From a bacterium SCSIO 12827 (lineage in GTDB: Bacteria > Pseudomonadota > Alphaproteobacteria > Rhodospirillales > Casp-alpha2): DNA of 64,000 bases. Under the pieces are notes generated by a model. The model was given only the letters and a program-made list of their open reading frames with translations. It was not told where the DNA came from and did not search any database. Positions 1-10,601 of this stretch are shown piece after piece; within the stretch, counting starts at the first letter, position 1; each line of letters begins with the position of its first letter. Location of the stretch: the NCBI GenBank assembly GCA_024397995.1, contig CP073746.1, positions 1,860,001-1,924,000 on the forward strand. The letters are read 5' to 3'. Position numbers and translations under genes: made by a program.

Positions 1-2041
<2,041 letters not shown>

Positions 2042-2074
2042 TCCGCGTTAACCTTTTCGAGTTTCCAAAGTACT

Positions 2075-2094
2075 GGAAAACAAAGGGGTTTTCC
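2075..2094 (+). terminator. Weak hairpin after eno
   Basis: A perfect 7-bp stem (GGAAAAC / GTTTTCC) with a 6-base loop lies 34 bases past the eno stop. No T-run follows, so intrinsic termination is only a possibility; it could equally stabilise the eno 3' end. Confidence 0.3.
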
Positions 2095-2099
2095 GAGTC

Positions 2100-2115
2100 C
2101 TAACCGAAAATTAAC
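2100..2115 (+). promoter_or_regulatory. CtrA-like binding site upstream of ftsB
   Basis: CTAA, seven bases, then TTAAC differs by one base from the alphaproteobacterial CtrA consensus TTAA-N7-TTAAC. It lies 68 bases before the ftsB start in an AT-rich gap. CtrA controls several division genes in alphaproteobacteria, which makes the position sensible. A short motif like this also occurs by chance. Confidence 0.35.
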
Positions 2116-2183
2116 CATCAATCCTTAGATTCGTACATGCCGATTCGCGGAACCGGCATGGGGAATACTGGGGAATAAAAACG

Positions 2184-2510
2184 ATGGCGACGCGCATAGC
2201 CTCTCTGAAGAAGAAACTGGCCACGGCCCTGGGACCGACCCTGGGCATTCTGGCCTGCACCTATTTCGCTTATCACACCGTGCACGGTGACCGGGGCGTC
2301 ACGTCCCTGATGCTGATGCAGGAAAAGGTCGCCGAGGCGCAGATCCTGGCCGACGACCTGAAGGCGCAGCGCGACGAATGGGAACACCGGGTCGAACTCC
2401 TCGGCTCGCACTCCCTCGATCTCGACATGCTCGAGGAACGGGCCCGCGTCATGCTGAATGTCGGCTTCGACCGCGATTACGTCATCTTCTTTGCCAAGAC
2501 GGGGGGCTGA
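2184..2510 (+). CDS. ftsB: Septum formation initiator FtsB/DivIC family
   Basis: Small bitopic division protein expected to work with FtsL and FtsQ at the septum. The 108-residue product has a basic N terminus, one hydrophobic segment at about residues 14-31, then a charged coiled-coil stretch (EKVAEAQILADDLKAQRDEW) and a short C-terminal domain. Length and layout are normal for the family, and eno-ftsB adjacency before the pdh operon is common in proteobacteria. The start follows GGGGAATA. A CtrA-like site and a 7-bp inverted repeat (2136-2142/2154-2160) lie just upstream. It ends three bases before the next gene, suggesting coupling. Confidence 0.88.
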   Translation: MATRIASLKKKLATALGPTLGILACTYFAYHTVHGDRGVTSLMLMQEKVAEAQILADDLKAQRDEWEHRVELLGSHSLDLDMLEERARVMLNVGFDRDYVIFFAKTGG

Positions 2511-2513
2511 GCC

Positions 2514-2921
2514 ATGGGATCGCTTGCGGAAACTCTGCGTCCGCCTTATTACGCGGCCGTCGTCACGCCGGTTGGCGGGGACATCGACCTGCCGGGCCGT
2601 CTGGCCATGGATGAATTGATTTCCCTGGCCCCGCGTCTCGACGGGTTTCTCGGTCTTGAGACCGGCCGCCTGGACGACGGCCGGGGGGCTGCCGTGTGTT
2701 ATTGGAAAACGCCGGCGGCGATCCAAAGCTGGAAAACCCGCGTGCTGGCGCAAATGGTGGAAGAGGTGAGCCTGAAGAACCGGCGCATCGAGGATGCGTG
2801 CGCCATCGAGGTGACGCGCATCGTCAAGCGCCTGTTCGGGCGCAAGACGCCGCTTTCCGTCGAAATCATGAGCACTATTGCGTCACCGCCATTACCGGCT
2901 GTCGAACGGAGCGCTGCGTAA
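2514..2921 (+). CDS. ABM-like small protein, first of a tandem pair
   Basis: A 135-residue cytoplasmic protein resembling the antibiotic biosynthesis monooxygenase (dimeric alpha/beta barrel) family. The pattern is an opening strand YYAAVVTPV, then GFLGLE, then AVCYWKTPAAIQSWK, then a final helix and strand ending EVTRIVKR. No cofactor is predicted, and many members are heme-degrading, quinol-oxidising or of unknown role. It starts three bases after ftsB and its stop overlaps the next start by one base (TAATG). The C-terminal 25 residues past the barrel show no recognisable motif. Function is unassigned. Confidence 0.72.
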   Translation: MGSLAETLRPPYYAAVVTPVGGDIDLPGRLAMDELISLAPRLDGFLGLETGRLDDGRGAAVCYWKTPAAIQSWKTRVLAQMVEEVSLKNRRIEDACAIEVTRIVKRLFGRKTPLSVEIMSTIASPPLPAVERSAA

Positions 2922-3310
2922 TGTCCGCCCAGGCGTCCATTGCGGTCGCCGAGGGCAGGGATTTGCTGACCACGGGGTTTGTCGACGCCGAACCCGAAGG
3001 CGGTGCCCAGCCAACCTATTTTGCGGTCCTGTTCACCGATGTCTGGGACGGCGACCCGCCGACCAGATGGGCCGAGGCCCTGCGTATGCTCGCCACCCTG
3101 GCGGAACAAAGTCCGGGTTATCTCGGTTACGATGTCGAGGTCATGGAAGGCGGGCGGGAATATGCCGTCACCCATTGGGCGTCCCCCGCGTATATCCGGC
3201 AATGGAAGAAATCTTCGGCCATCGTGATCGGCGACAACGGCCTGTTGTCACGAATTTACGGACGGGAAGGCTGTCTGTGGCCCTGGCTTGATGCGGCCAA
3301 ACAGGCCTGA
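2921..3310 (+). CDS. ABM-like small protein, second of a tandem pair
   Basis: A 129-residue protein with the same dimeric alpha/beta-barrel pattern as its upstream neighbour: TYFAVLFTDVW, GYLGYDVEV and YAVTHWASPAYIRQWKK. The YWKTP..IQSWK and HWASP..IRQWKK segments align, so the two genes look like diverged duplicates. The helical C-terminal part is shorter and ends in an aromatic stretch (CLWPWLD). The start at 2921 shares one base with the previous stop and fits re-initiation. A reading frame extending to 2696 would overlap the first copy out of frame and was not used. Function unknown. Confidence 0.68.
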   Translation: MSAQASIAVAEGRDLLTTGFVDAEPEGGAQPTYFAVLFTDVWDGDPPTRWAEALRMLATLAEQSPGYLGYDVEVMEGGREYAVTHWASPAYIRQWKKSSAIVIGDNGLLSRIYGREGCLWPWLDAAKQA

Positions 3311-3378
3311 TCTGTCATCGTAATGATCACGTATTAACTTTTATTAGATTAATTAAATAGCAGCATTCCTGACCTATA

Positions 3379-3408
3379 TTGTATTTCACGCCTTTTTTCA
3401 GCTATGAT
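3379..3408 (+). promoter_or_regulatory. Sigma70-type promoter of the pdh operon
   Basis: TTGTAT (3379-3384), an 18-base spacer and TATGAT (3403-3408) lie in a locally AT-rich gap. Transcription would start near 3415, just before the hairpin-rich leader of pdhA. Only this promoter-like pair is well spaced in the gap. Confidence 0.5.
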
Positions 3409-3414
3409 CTCCTG

Positions 3415-3514
3415 AAGTGATGGCGGGTAACCGCCGACCCTGGGAGGGATGCGAAAAGGCGGACACCTTTGGCGCGCCATCTGGGGATGGAAACAGTCAG
3501 CCAAGGGAGGTCCA
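3415..3514 (+). ncRNA. Structured 5' leader of pdhA, candidate regulatory RNA
   Basis: About 100 bases between the predicted transcription start and pdhA can fold into four consecutive perfect hairpins. These are 3422-3435 (GGCGG-GTAA-CCGCC), 3438-3448 (CCCT-GGG-AGGG), 3455-3470 (AAAGG-N6-CCTTT) and 3477-3490 (CCATC-TGGG-GATGG). The pdhA ribosome site GGGAGG follows at 3505-3510. I do not recognise a described riboswitch class. The leader is seen in the sequence; a regulatory role is inferred. Confidence 0.4.
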
Positions 3515-4555
3515 ATGGCTCGGTCACCCAAGACGGCGGCGAAGGCAAAAACGCCAGCCAAATCATCCACCGCGAAATCCCCCAAGACGGGCCCGACGCC
3601 CGACGAGCTTCGCCATTATTACCGCGAAATGCTGCTTATTCGGCGGTTCGAGGAAAAGGCGGGTCAGCTTTACGGCATGGGCCTGATCGGTGGTTTCTGT
3701 CACCTCTATATCGGTCAGGAAGCGGTCGTCGTCGGCATGATGGCGGCCTCGAAGCCGCAGGATACGGTGATCACCAGCTACCGCGACCACGGCCACATGC
3801 TGGCCTGCGGCATGGACCCCAAGGGCGTGATGGCCGAACTGACCGGTCGGCGCGGCGGCTATTCGCGCGGCAAGGGCGGCTCCATGCACATGTTCAGCCG
3901 CGAAAAGAATTTCTTCGGCGGCCACGGTATCGTCGGCGCCCAGGTGCCGCTCGGCACGGGGCTGGCCTTCGCCCATAAATACAAGGGCGACGGCGGTGTC
4001 TGCATGGCCTATTTCGGCGACGGCGCCATCAACCAGGGCCAAGTCTATGAAAGCTTCAACATGGCCGCGATCTGGAACCTGCCGGTGATCTATGTGATCG
4101 AAAACAACAAGTACGGCATGGGCACCTCCATCGAACGCACCTCCAAAACGGCCGACCTGCACACCCGCGGCTTGGCCCACGGCATCGAGGGCTTTGCCGT
4201 CGACGGCATGGACGTTCTGGCGGTCAAGGAAGCGGCGGCCGAGGCGCTCAAGCGCTGCCGCGAAGGTAAGGGGCCGGTCATTCTGGAAATGAAGACCTAC
4301 CGCTACCGCGGTCACTCCATGTCCGATCCGGCCAAGTACCGGACCAAGGAAGAAGTCCAGAAGGTGCGCCGCGAGATGGACCCCATCGACACGCTCGCCC
4401 ACAAGCTTCTGGAGGCCAAGGTCGTCAGCGAGGACGATCTCAAGGCGATCGACAAGGAAGTGAAGGCCCTGGCCAACGAGGCCGCCGAGTTCGCACAGCA
4501 GAGCCCGGAACCGGACGCGTCCGAATTGTGGACCGACGTCCTGGTCGAAGCCTGA
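3515..4555 (+). CDS. pdhA: Pyruvate dehydrogenase E1 alpha subunit
   Basis: Thiamine-diphosphate-dependent decarboxylation of pyruvate in the alpha2beta2 E1 of the pyruvate dehydrogenase complex. The 346-residue product has the ThDP motif from GDGAINQG (168-175) to the Asn pair at 197-198, the GGSMHMF segment, and the loop [11 protein letters not shown]. The first ~27 residues are a Lys/Ala/Pro-rich tail, common in alphaproteobacterial PdhA. The Met at 3515 sits five bases behind a GGGAGG ribosome site; a Met 22 codons upstream lies inside the leader and was rejected. Followed by pdhB after 32 bp. Confidence 0.97.
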   Translation: MARSPKTAAKAKTPAKSSTAKSPKTGPTPDELRHYYREMLLIRRFEEKAGQLYGMGLIGGFCHLYIGQEAVVVGMMAASKPQDTVITSYRDHGHMLACGMDPKGVMAELTGRRGGYSRGKGGSMHMFSREKNFFGGHGIVGAQVPLGTGLAFAHKYKGDGGVCMAYFGDGAINQGQVYESFNMAAIWNLPVIYVIENNKYGMGTSIERTSKTADLHTRGLAHGIEGFAVDGMDVLAVKEAAAEALKRCREGKGPVILEMKTYRYRGHSMSDPAKYRTKEEVQKVRREMDPIDTLAHKLLEAKVVSEDDLKAIDKEVKALANEAAEFAQQSPEPDASELWTDVLVEA

Positions 4556-4587
4556 ACGAAAACGTCGCACGAAGGGAACATCTGAAC

Positions 4588-5958
4588 ATGGCTACGCAAG
4601 TACTTCTGCCGGCGCTTTCTCCGACCATGACCGAGGGCAAGATCGCCAAGTGGCTGAAAAAGGAAGGGGACACCGTCGCAAGCGGCGACGTGTTGCTGGA
4701 AATCGAAACCGACAAGGCGACCATGGAGGTCGAGGCCGTCGATGAAGGCATCCTGGGCAAGATCCTGGTCCCCGACGGCACGGACGGCGTCGCCGTCAAC
4801 ACGCCCATCGCGGTGATCGTCGAGGACGGCAAGGACGTGACGGACGCCGACAGCGCGCCCGCTGCTGCCGCCCCGGCCTCTGCGGCCGAAACATCGGCTC
4901 CGGCATCGGCTGCGCCGGCGACGGCCGCGGCCCCTGTTGCCGCAACTGTCGCCGCCGAACCGGATTACACCGGCGCGATGAAAACCATGACCGTGCGCGA
5001 GGCGCTTAATTCCGCCCTGGCCGAGGAAATGCGCCGCGACGGCAACGTCTACCTGATGGGCGAGGAAGTTGCCCAGTATCAGGGGGCGTACAAAATTTCC
5101 CAGGGCTTGCTCGACGAATTCGGTGACAAGCGGGTGATCGACACGCCGATCACCGAACAGGGCTTCGCCGGGATGGCCGTGGGCTCCGCGTTCCTGGAAC
5201 TGAAGCCCGTGGTCGAATTCATGACCTTCAACTTCGCCATGCAGGCGATCGACCAGATCATCAATTCCGCCGCCAAGACGCTGTACATGTCGGGCGGCCA
5301 GATGGGCTGTCCCATCGTGTTTCGCGGCCCCAACGGGGCGGCTGCCCGCGTCGGTGCCCAGCATTCCCAGTGCTATGCGTCATGGTACGCCCATTGCCCG
5401 GGGCTGAAGGTCATCGCTCCGTGGTCGGCGGCGGACGCTAAGGGCTTGCTGAAATCGGCGATCCGGGACCCCAACCCGGTGATCTTCCTGGAAAATGAAA
5501 TCCTCTACGGCCAAAGCTTCGAAGTGCCGGACGACGAAGACTGGACCCTGCCCATCGGCAAGGCCAAGGTTGAACGCCCCGGCAAGGACGTGACCCTGGT
5601 GGCTTTCTCCATCGCCGTCGGTATCTGCATGGAGGCGGCGGAAAAGCTGGCGGCCGAAGGCATCGACGCGGAGGTCATCAACCTGCGCACGGTGCGCCCC
5701 ATCGACGTCGAAACCCTGGTCGCTTCGGTCAAGAAGACCAACCGCATCGTCACGGTTGAAGAGGGCTGGCCGACCTGCGGGATCGGCGCCGAAATCAACC
5801 AGTTGATGATTGAGCATGCCTTCGACGATCTGGACGCACCGCCGACCCGGGTGTCCGGTGCCGACGTGCCCATGCCCTATGCGGCGAACCTGGAGGCATT
5901 GGCCCTGCCCAAGGCCCATAACGTGGTCGAGGCGGCGAAAGCCGTCTGCTACGCGTAG
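4588..5958 (+). CDS. pdhB: Pyruvate dehydrogenase E1 beta subunit with N-terminal lipoyl domain
   Basis: Second E1 subunit, completing the thiamine diphosphate site. The 456-residue product carries a biotinyl/lipoyl domain at residues 1-80 (lipoyl Lys43 in [11 protein letters not shown]), an Ala/Pro linker at about 85-125, and the transketolase-like E1 beta domain from about 131 ([26 protein letters not shown]). A lipoylated E1 beta is a known alphaproteobacterial arrangement. The Met at 4588 was preferred over one 20 codons upstream that overlaps the pdhA end. The lipoyl domain is nearly identical in its core to that of PdhC downstream. Confidence 0.97.
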   Translation: MATQVLLPALSPTMTEGKIAKWLKKEGDTVASGDVLLEIETDKATMEVEAVDEGILGKILVPDGTDGVAVNTPIAVIVEDGKDVTDADSAPAAAAPASAAETSAPASAAPATAAAPVAATVAAEPDYTGAMKTMTVREALNSALAEEMRRDGNVYLMGEEVAQYQGAYKISQGLLDEFGDKRVIDTPITEQGFAGMAVGSAFLELKPVVEFMTFNFAMQAIDQIINSAAKTLYMSGGQMGCPIVFRGPNGAAARVGAQHSQCYASWYAHCPGLKVIAPWSAADAKGLLKSAIRDPNPVIFLENEILYGQSFEVPDDEDWTLPIGKAKVERPGKDVTLVAFSIAVGICMEAAEKLAAEGIDAEVINLRTVRPIDVETLVASVKKTNRIVTVEEGWPTCGIGAEINQLMIEHAFDDLDAPPTRVSGADVPMPYAANLEALALPKAHNVVEAAKAVCYA

Positions 5959-5976
5959 AGGCGGGGGAGAGACATC

Positions 5977-7281
5977 ATGCCGATCAAGATTCTAATGCCG
6001 GCCCTGAGCCCGACCATGACCGAGGGCAACCTGGCCAAGTGGCACAAGAAGGAAGGCGACGCCGTCGAAAGCGGCGACGTTCTTGCGGAAATCGAAACGG
6101 ATAAGGCGACCATGGAGGTCGAAGCCGTGGAAGAAGGCATCCTCGGCAAGATCGTGGTGCCGGAAGGCACCGCCGACGTCGCCGTGAATGCGGTCATCGC
6201 CCTGCTGCTTGAGGACGGTGAGGACAAATCCGCGCTCGACGGCGCCGATACCTCGGGTAGCGCACCGGCCCCGGCGGCAGAAGCCCCCAAGGCGGCACCG
6301 GCTCCTGCTGCTGGCTCCGCAGCACCGGCACCAGCCGCCACTTCGGCCGCATCCGGCGACCGGGTGGTCGCAAGCCCGCTGGCCAAGCGCATCGCCGCCC
6401 AGGAGGGCCTCGACCTTACCGCCATTTCCGGCTCCGGCCCGCGCGGCCGCGTGGTCAAACGTGACGTGGAGGCGGCTTTGGCCGCCGGCACGGGCAAGGC
6501 CGCCCCTTCGGCGGCTGCACAGGCCCCTTCGGGCGCCAGCGCCCCGGCCGCCGCGCCGACGCCGACCCAAGGCGATCCGGTGTTCGCCAACATGCCGGAA
6601 TTCGAGGCCGTCCCCAATTCCTCCATGCGCAAGGTCATCGCCACGCGACTGACGGCCTCGGCCCGCGACATTCCGCACTTCAACATCTCGATCGACGTCG
6701 AGATCGACAAGCTGCTGGCCGCGCGCAAGGACCTGAACGGACGCGACGGGGCGGACTACAAGATTTCCGTCAACGACTTCGTCATCAAGGCCGTGGCCGT
6801 GGCGCTGCGCCGCTGCCCGGACGTCAACGTGTCCTACACGGACGACGCGATCCTCAAGTTCAAGCGCGCCGACGTCTCCGTCGCCGTCGCCATCGAAGGC
6901 GGGCTGATCACGCCGATCATCAAGGACGCCGGATCGCTCGGCCTGGCCGCGATCTCGGCCAAGGCCAAGGAACTGGCCGGTAAGGCGCGGGACGGCAAGC
7001 TGCAACCCGAGGAATTCCAGGGCGGCACCTTCACCATCTCCAACTTGGGCATGTTCGGGGTGAAATCGTTCAACTCGATCATCAATCCGCCCCAGGGCGG
7101 CATCCTGTCCGTCGGGGCCGGCGAACAGCGCCCGGTGGTTAAGAACGGCGCCCTTGCCGTCGCCACGGTGATGTCCCTGACCCTGGCGGTCGATCACCGC
7201 TGCATCGACGGCGCCACGGCGGCCGGATTTGCCAAGGAACTGAAGGCGATCCTCGAAGATCCCATTCAGTTGCTGCTGTAG
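5977..7281 (+). CDS. pdhC: Dihydrolipoamide acetyltransferase (E2) of pyruvate dehydrogenase
   Basis: Core of the complex; transfers the acetyl group from lipoamide to CoA. The 434-residue protein has one lipoyl domain (1-80, Lys43), an Ala/Pro-rich linker, a peripheral subunit-binding domain at about 129-167 (ASPLAKRIAAQEGLDL, GSGPRGRVVKRDVEAA), a second linker, and the catalytic domain from about 205 with the active-site motif DHRCIDG (His407, Asp411). A GGGGGAG ribosome site precedes the start. Located 18 bp after pdhB and 18 bp before lpdA, consistent with a single transcript. Confidence 0.97.
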   Translation: MPIKILMPALSPTMTEGNLAKWHKKEGDAVESGDVLAEIETDKATMEVEAVEEGILGKIVVPEGTADVAVNAVIALLLEDGEDKSALDGADTSGSAPAPAAEAPKAAPAPAAGSAAPAPAATSAASGDRVVASPLAKRIAAQEGLDLTAISGSGPRGRVVKRDVEAALAAGTGKAAPSAAAQAPSGASAPAAAPTPTQGDPVFANMPEFEAVPNSSMRKVIATRLTASARDIPHFNISIDVEIDKLLAARKDLNGRDGADYKISVNDFVIKAVAVALRRCPDVNVSYTDDAILKFKRADVSVAVAIEGGLITPIIKDAGSLGLAAISAKAKELAGKARDGKLQPEEFQGGTFTISNLGMFGVKSFNSIINPPQGGILSVGAGEQRPVVKNGALAVATVMSLTLAVDHRCIDGATAAGFAKELKAILEDPIQLLL

Positions 7282-7299
7282 GCGGGGAGGGCGGAACTC

Positions 7300-8706
7300 A
7301 TGACCGACACTTCCTTTGACATCCTGATCATCGGCGGCGGGCCCGGCGGCTATGTCGCCGCCATCCGCGCGGCACAGCTAGGCTTCAAGACCTGCGTGGT
7401 CGAGAAACAGCACCTGGGCGGCATCTGCCTCAACTGGGGCTGCATTCCGACCAAGGCGCTGCTGCGCTCCGCCGAGATCTATCACTACATGCAGCACGCG
7501 GATAACTATGGCCTGAGCGCCAAGGACGTCGCCTTCGACATCGACAAGGTCATCGCCCGGTCGCGTGGCGTCTCGAAACAGCTGAACGGCGGCGTCGGGC
7601 ATCTGCTGAAGAAAAACAAGGTGACGGTCGTCGACGGTACCGGCGTTCTCAAGGGCGGCGGCAAGGTTGCCGTTACCGGCACCGACGGCAAGGCGCTGCC
7701 GGACCTTTCGGGCAAGCACATCATCGTCGCCACGGGTGCCCGCCCGCGGGCCCTGCCGGGGCTGGAGCCTGACGGCAAGCTGGTCTGGACCTATTTCGAA
7801 GCGCTCAAACCCGACATCTTCCCGAAAAAGCTGCTGGTCATCGGATCGGGCGCCATCGGCATCGAATTCGCCAGTTTCTATCACACCCTGGGTGCCGACG
7901 TGACGGTGGTCGAGGTCATGACCCAGATCATGCCCGTCGAGGACGCGGAGATTTCCGCCGTCGCGCGCAAGCAGATGGAGAAATCCGGCCTCAAGATCAT
8001 GACCGAGGCCAAGGTTACGAAGCTGGCCAAGGGTGCGAACAACGTGACCTGCACGGTTGAAGGCAAGGACGGCAAAATCCAGGAGATAACCGTAGACCGG
8101 GTTATTTCCGCCGTCGGCGTGCAGGGCAACATCGAAGGCATCGGCCTGGAGAACACCAAGGTCAAAACCGACCGGGGCTGCATCGTCATTGATGAATACG
8201 GCCGCACGGCGGAGCCGGGCATCTATGCCATCGGTGACGTCGCCGGCCCGCCCATGTTGGCCCACAAGGCCGAGCATGAAGGCGTCATCTGTGTCGAGAA
8301 GATCAAGGGCCTGCCCAATGTCCATCCCATGGACAAGAACCATATTCCCGGCTGCACCTATTGCCATCCGCAGGTCGCCAGCGTCGGCCTGACCGAGGCC
8401 AAGGCGAAAGAGCAGGGCTACAAGGTCAAGGTCGGCCGCTTCCCGTTCCTGGGCAACGGCAAGGCGATCGCCCTGGGTGAGCCCGAGGGCCTGGTCAAAA
8501 CCGTGTTCGATGAAAAGACCGGACAGTTGCTGGGCGCGCACATGGTCGGCGCCGAAGTGACCGAGCTGATTCAAGGCTTCGTCATCGCCATGGGCCTGGA
8601 AACCACCGAGGAAGACCTCATGCATACGGTGTTCCCGCACCCGACCTTGTCGGAAATGATGCATGAATCCGTCCTTGACGCCTATGGGCGGGTGATCCAC
8701 TTCTAG
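7300..8706 (+). CDS. lpdA: Dihydrolipoyl dehydrogenase (E3)
   Basis: FAD enzyme that reoxidises dihydrolipoamide with NAD+. The 468-residue protein shows the FAD motif GGGPGG at 12-17, the redox disulfide Cys43/Cys48 in GGICLNWGCIPTKA, an NAD-binding region GSGAIGIEFASF, and the C-terminal HPTLSE dimer-interface motif with the catalytic His. Its place at the end of the pdh genes makes it the E3 of this complex, though E3 is often shared with 2-oxoglutarate dehydrogenase and the glycine cleavage system. lipA starts four bases after its stop. Confidence 0.97.
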   Translation: MTDTSFDILIIGGGPGGYVAAIRAAQLGFKTCVVEKQHLGGICLNWGCIPTKALLRSAEIYHYMQHADNYGLSAKDVAFDIDKVIARSRGVSKQLNGGVGHLLKKNKVTVVDGTGVLKGGGKVAVTGTDGKALPDLSGKHIIVATGARPRALPGLEPDGKLVWTYFEALKPDIFPKKLLVIGSGAIGIEFASFYHTLGADVTVVEVMTQIMPVEDAEISAVARKQMEKSGLKIMTEAKVTKLAKGANNVTCTVEGKDGKIQEITVDRVISAVGVQGNIEGIGLENTKVKTDRGCIVIDEYGRTAEPGIYAIGDVAGPPMLAHKAEHEGVICVEKIKGLPNVHPMDKNHIPGCTYCHPQVASVGLTEAKAKEQGYKVKVGRFPFLGNGKAIALGEPEGLVKTVFDEKTGQLLGAHMVGAEVTELIQGFVIAMGLETTEEDLMHTVFPHPTLSEMMHESVLDAYGRVIHF

Positions 8707-8709
8707 TTC

Positions 8710-9648
8710 ATGACAGACAACGTCCGCCCGCTGCGCCATCCGGAGAAAGCCAAGAACCCGGAAAACCCCCACCAGAAAAAACCTGCGTGGATCCGGGTCA
8801 AGGCGCCCACGTCACCGGCCTATGCGGAAACCCGCAAGCTGATGCGCGAACGCAACCTGACGACGGTTTGCGAGGAAGCGGCCTGCCCGAACATCGGTGA
8901 ATGCTGGGCCCAGAAGCACGCCACGGTGATGATCCTGGGCGATATCTGCACACGGGCCTGCGCCTTCTGCAACGTGGCGACGGGCAAGCCGGGCAAGGTG
9001 GACCCCATGGAGCCCGATAATCTGGCCATCGCCGCCGGCGAAATGGGCATGAAGCATCTGGTCATCACCTCCGTTGATCGCGACGATCTGACCGACGGTG
9101 GGGCGGGGCAGTTCGTGAAGTGCATCGAGCGCCTGCGCGAGACCACGCCGGAAACCACCATCGAAATCCTGACCCCCGATTTCCGGGATAAACCAGGGGC
9201 GCTCGAAGCCGTGATCCAGGCGAAGCCGGACGTGTTCAACCACAATCTGGAAACCGTGCCGCGTCTTTATCCTTCGATCCGCCCGGGGGCGCGCTATTTC
9301 CATTCCCTGAAGATCCTGGACCGGGCCAAGGACATCGACGCCAACGTGTTCACCAAGTCCGGCATCATGGTCGGCCTGGGCGAAACCCGTTCGGAAGTGC
9401 TGCAGGTCATGGACGACCTGCGCTCCGCCCGCGTCGACTTCCTGACCATCGGTCAGTACTTGGCGCCGACCACCCGCCATGCGCCGGTCGACCGCTTCGT
9501 CACGCCGGACGAGTTCACTGAATACAGGCGCCTGGCCGAAGCCAAGGGCTTCCTTCTGGTCTCGGCCTCACCACTGACCCGCTCGTCCCATCATGCGGGT
9601 GAGGATTTCGCAAAGCTTCAAGCCGCGCGTCAGGCGGGCCGGGGCTAA
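8710..9648 (+). CDS. lipA: Lipoyl synthase
   Basis: Radical-SAM enzyme that inserts two sulfurs into protein-bound octanoyl groups, making the lipoyl cofactor used by PdhB and PdhC just upstream. The 312-residue protein has the auxiliary cluster cysteines 54, 59 and 65 ([12 protein letters not shown]), the radical-SAM cluster cysteines 80, 84 and 87 (CTRACAFC), and the C-terminal RSS motif whose serine ligates the auxiliary cluster. Here it reads [10 protein letters not shown] rather than the common RSSYHA. The four-base gap to lpdA and the shared pathway imply cotranscription with the pdh genes. Confidence 0.97.
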   Translation: MTDNVRPLRHPEKAKNPENPHQKKPAWIRVKAPTSPAYAETRKLMRERNLTTVCEEAACPNIGECWAQKHATVMILGDICTRACAFCNVATGKPGKVDPMEPDNLAIAAGEMGMKHLVITSVDRDDLTDGGAGQFVKCIERLRETTPETTIEILTPDFRDKPGALEAVIQAKPDVFNHNLETVPRLYPSIRPGARYFHSLKILDRAKDIDANVFTKSGIMVGLGETRSEVLQVMDDLRSARVDFLTIGQYLAPTTRHAPVDRFVTPDEFTEYRRLAEAKGFLLVSASPLTRSSHHAGEDFAKLQAARQAGRG

Positions 9649-9652
9649 CGCC

Positions 9653-10129
9653 ATGCCCACCCATGCGGAAATCCGACCGATGCCCTACCGGGCCGATCAG
9701 ATGTTTGATCTGGTTGCCGACGTCGGCCGCTACCCGGAATTCCTGCCCTGGTGTCAGGCGACCCGCATTCGCGAACGCTCGGATACGCTTCTCGTCGCCG
9801 ACATGGTGATCGGCTTCAAGATCTTCCGCGAACGCTTCACCTCCCGCGTGACGCTTGACTGGGAGGCCAAGCGGATCGACGTCGCTTACTCGGACGGTCC
9901 ATTCAAGTATCTGAAAAACCATTGGATATTCGCACCGGCTGAGAACGGGCAGGGCTGCGAAATCGACTTCTACGTGGACTTCGAATTCCGCTCCAAACTG
10001 CTGCAATCAGCAATCTCGGTGGTATTCAACGAGGCCGTGACCAAGATGGTCAACGCCTTCGAAAGCCGCGCCGAGGATCTGTACGGCGGCGTGCCGACAC
10101 CCAACGGCGCGGTCAGCCAGCAAGGCTGA
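9653..10129 (+). CDS. ratA: RatA/Coq10-type START-domain protein
   Basis: A 158-residue polyketide cyclase/START-like protein of the ubiquinone-binding Coq10 / RatA family. The pattern YRADQMFDLVADVGRYPEFLPW, then SDGPFKYLKNHW and a C-terminal amphipathic helix is typical. In mitochondria Coq10 aids coenzyme Q function; the E. coli relative was described as a ribosome-association toxin. Either role is only inferred here. lipA-ratA is a standing pair in alphaproteobacteria. A Met 20 codons upstream lies inside lipA, so the Met four bases after the lipA stop is used. It converges on pncC with a 17-bp 3' overlap. Confidence 0.85.
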   Translation: MPTHAEIRPMPYRADQMFDLVADVGRYPEFLPWCQATRIRERSDTLLVADMVIGFKIFRERFTSRVTLDWEAKRIDVAYSDGPFKYLKNHWIFAPAENGQGCEIDFYVDFEFRSKLLQSAISVVFNEAVTKMVNAFESRAEDLYGGVPTPNGAVSQQG

Positions 10130-10601
10130 GCAGCAGTTCCAACGCTCGTTTCACGGTCGCTGCCCGCACCGCCACCCGGTCGCCGTCGAACACATGGCGT
10201 TCGTGAATGATCTTGCGGCCATGGCGCGCCGCGCCGAAGTGGACGAGGCCGACAGGCTTGTCCTTGGAACCGCCGGTTGGCCCGGCGACGCCGGTGACGG
10301 CGACGGCGCAGTCGACGGGGGCATGGGTCAACACGCCCCAGGCCATGGCGCGGGCCGTCTCTTCGGACACCGCACCATGGTCGCGCAATGTCCGGGCGTT
10401 GACGTCCAGCAGGTCCATCTTGGCGTCGTTGGAATAGGTGACGAAGCCCCGATCAACCACCGCCGATGACCCCGAGATGCCGGTCAGGGCGCCGGCGATC
10501 AGACCGCCCGTGCAGCTTTCGGCGGTGCCCAGGGTCAGGCCCCCGGCTGCATAGGTTTCGATCACATGGCGCGCCAGATCGTCTATCACGGCATCGGTCA
10601 T
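10113..10601 (-). CDS. pncC: Nicotinamide-nucleotide amidase, CinA C-terminal domain family
   Basis: Single-domain CinA-like protein of 162 residues; the family deamidates nicotinamide mononucleotide to nicotinate mononucleotide in NAD salvage. The signature stretch TAESCTGGLIAGALT with the catalytic Ser, then FVTYSNDAKMDLL and VTGVAGPTGG are all present. The N-terminal COG1058 domain of full-length CinA is absent, as in most PncC. The start overlaps the stop of pgpA by four bases (ATGA), indicating coupling. Its 3' end overlaps ratA on the opposite strand by 17 bp. Confidence 0.93.
   Translation of the reverse strand: MTDAVIDDLARHVIETYAAGGLTLGTAESCTGGLIAGALTGISGSSAVVDRGFVTYSNDAKMDLLDVNARTLRDHGAVSEETARAMAWGVLTHAPVDCAVAVTGVAGPTGGSKDKPVGLVHFGAARHGRKIIHERHVFDGDRVAVRAATVKRALELLLSLAG

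Noticed and set aside
3415-3514. pdh leader as a thiamine diphosphate riboswitch
   Set aside because: The conserved CUGAGA and ACCUGA-type elements of the TPP class are not present, even though PDH uses thiamine diphosphate.
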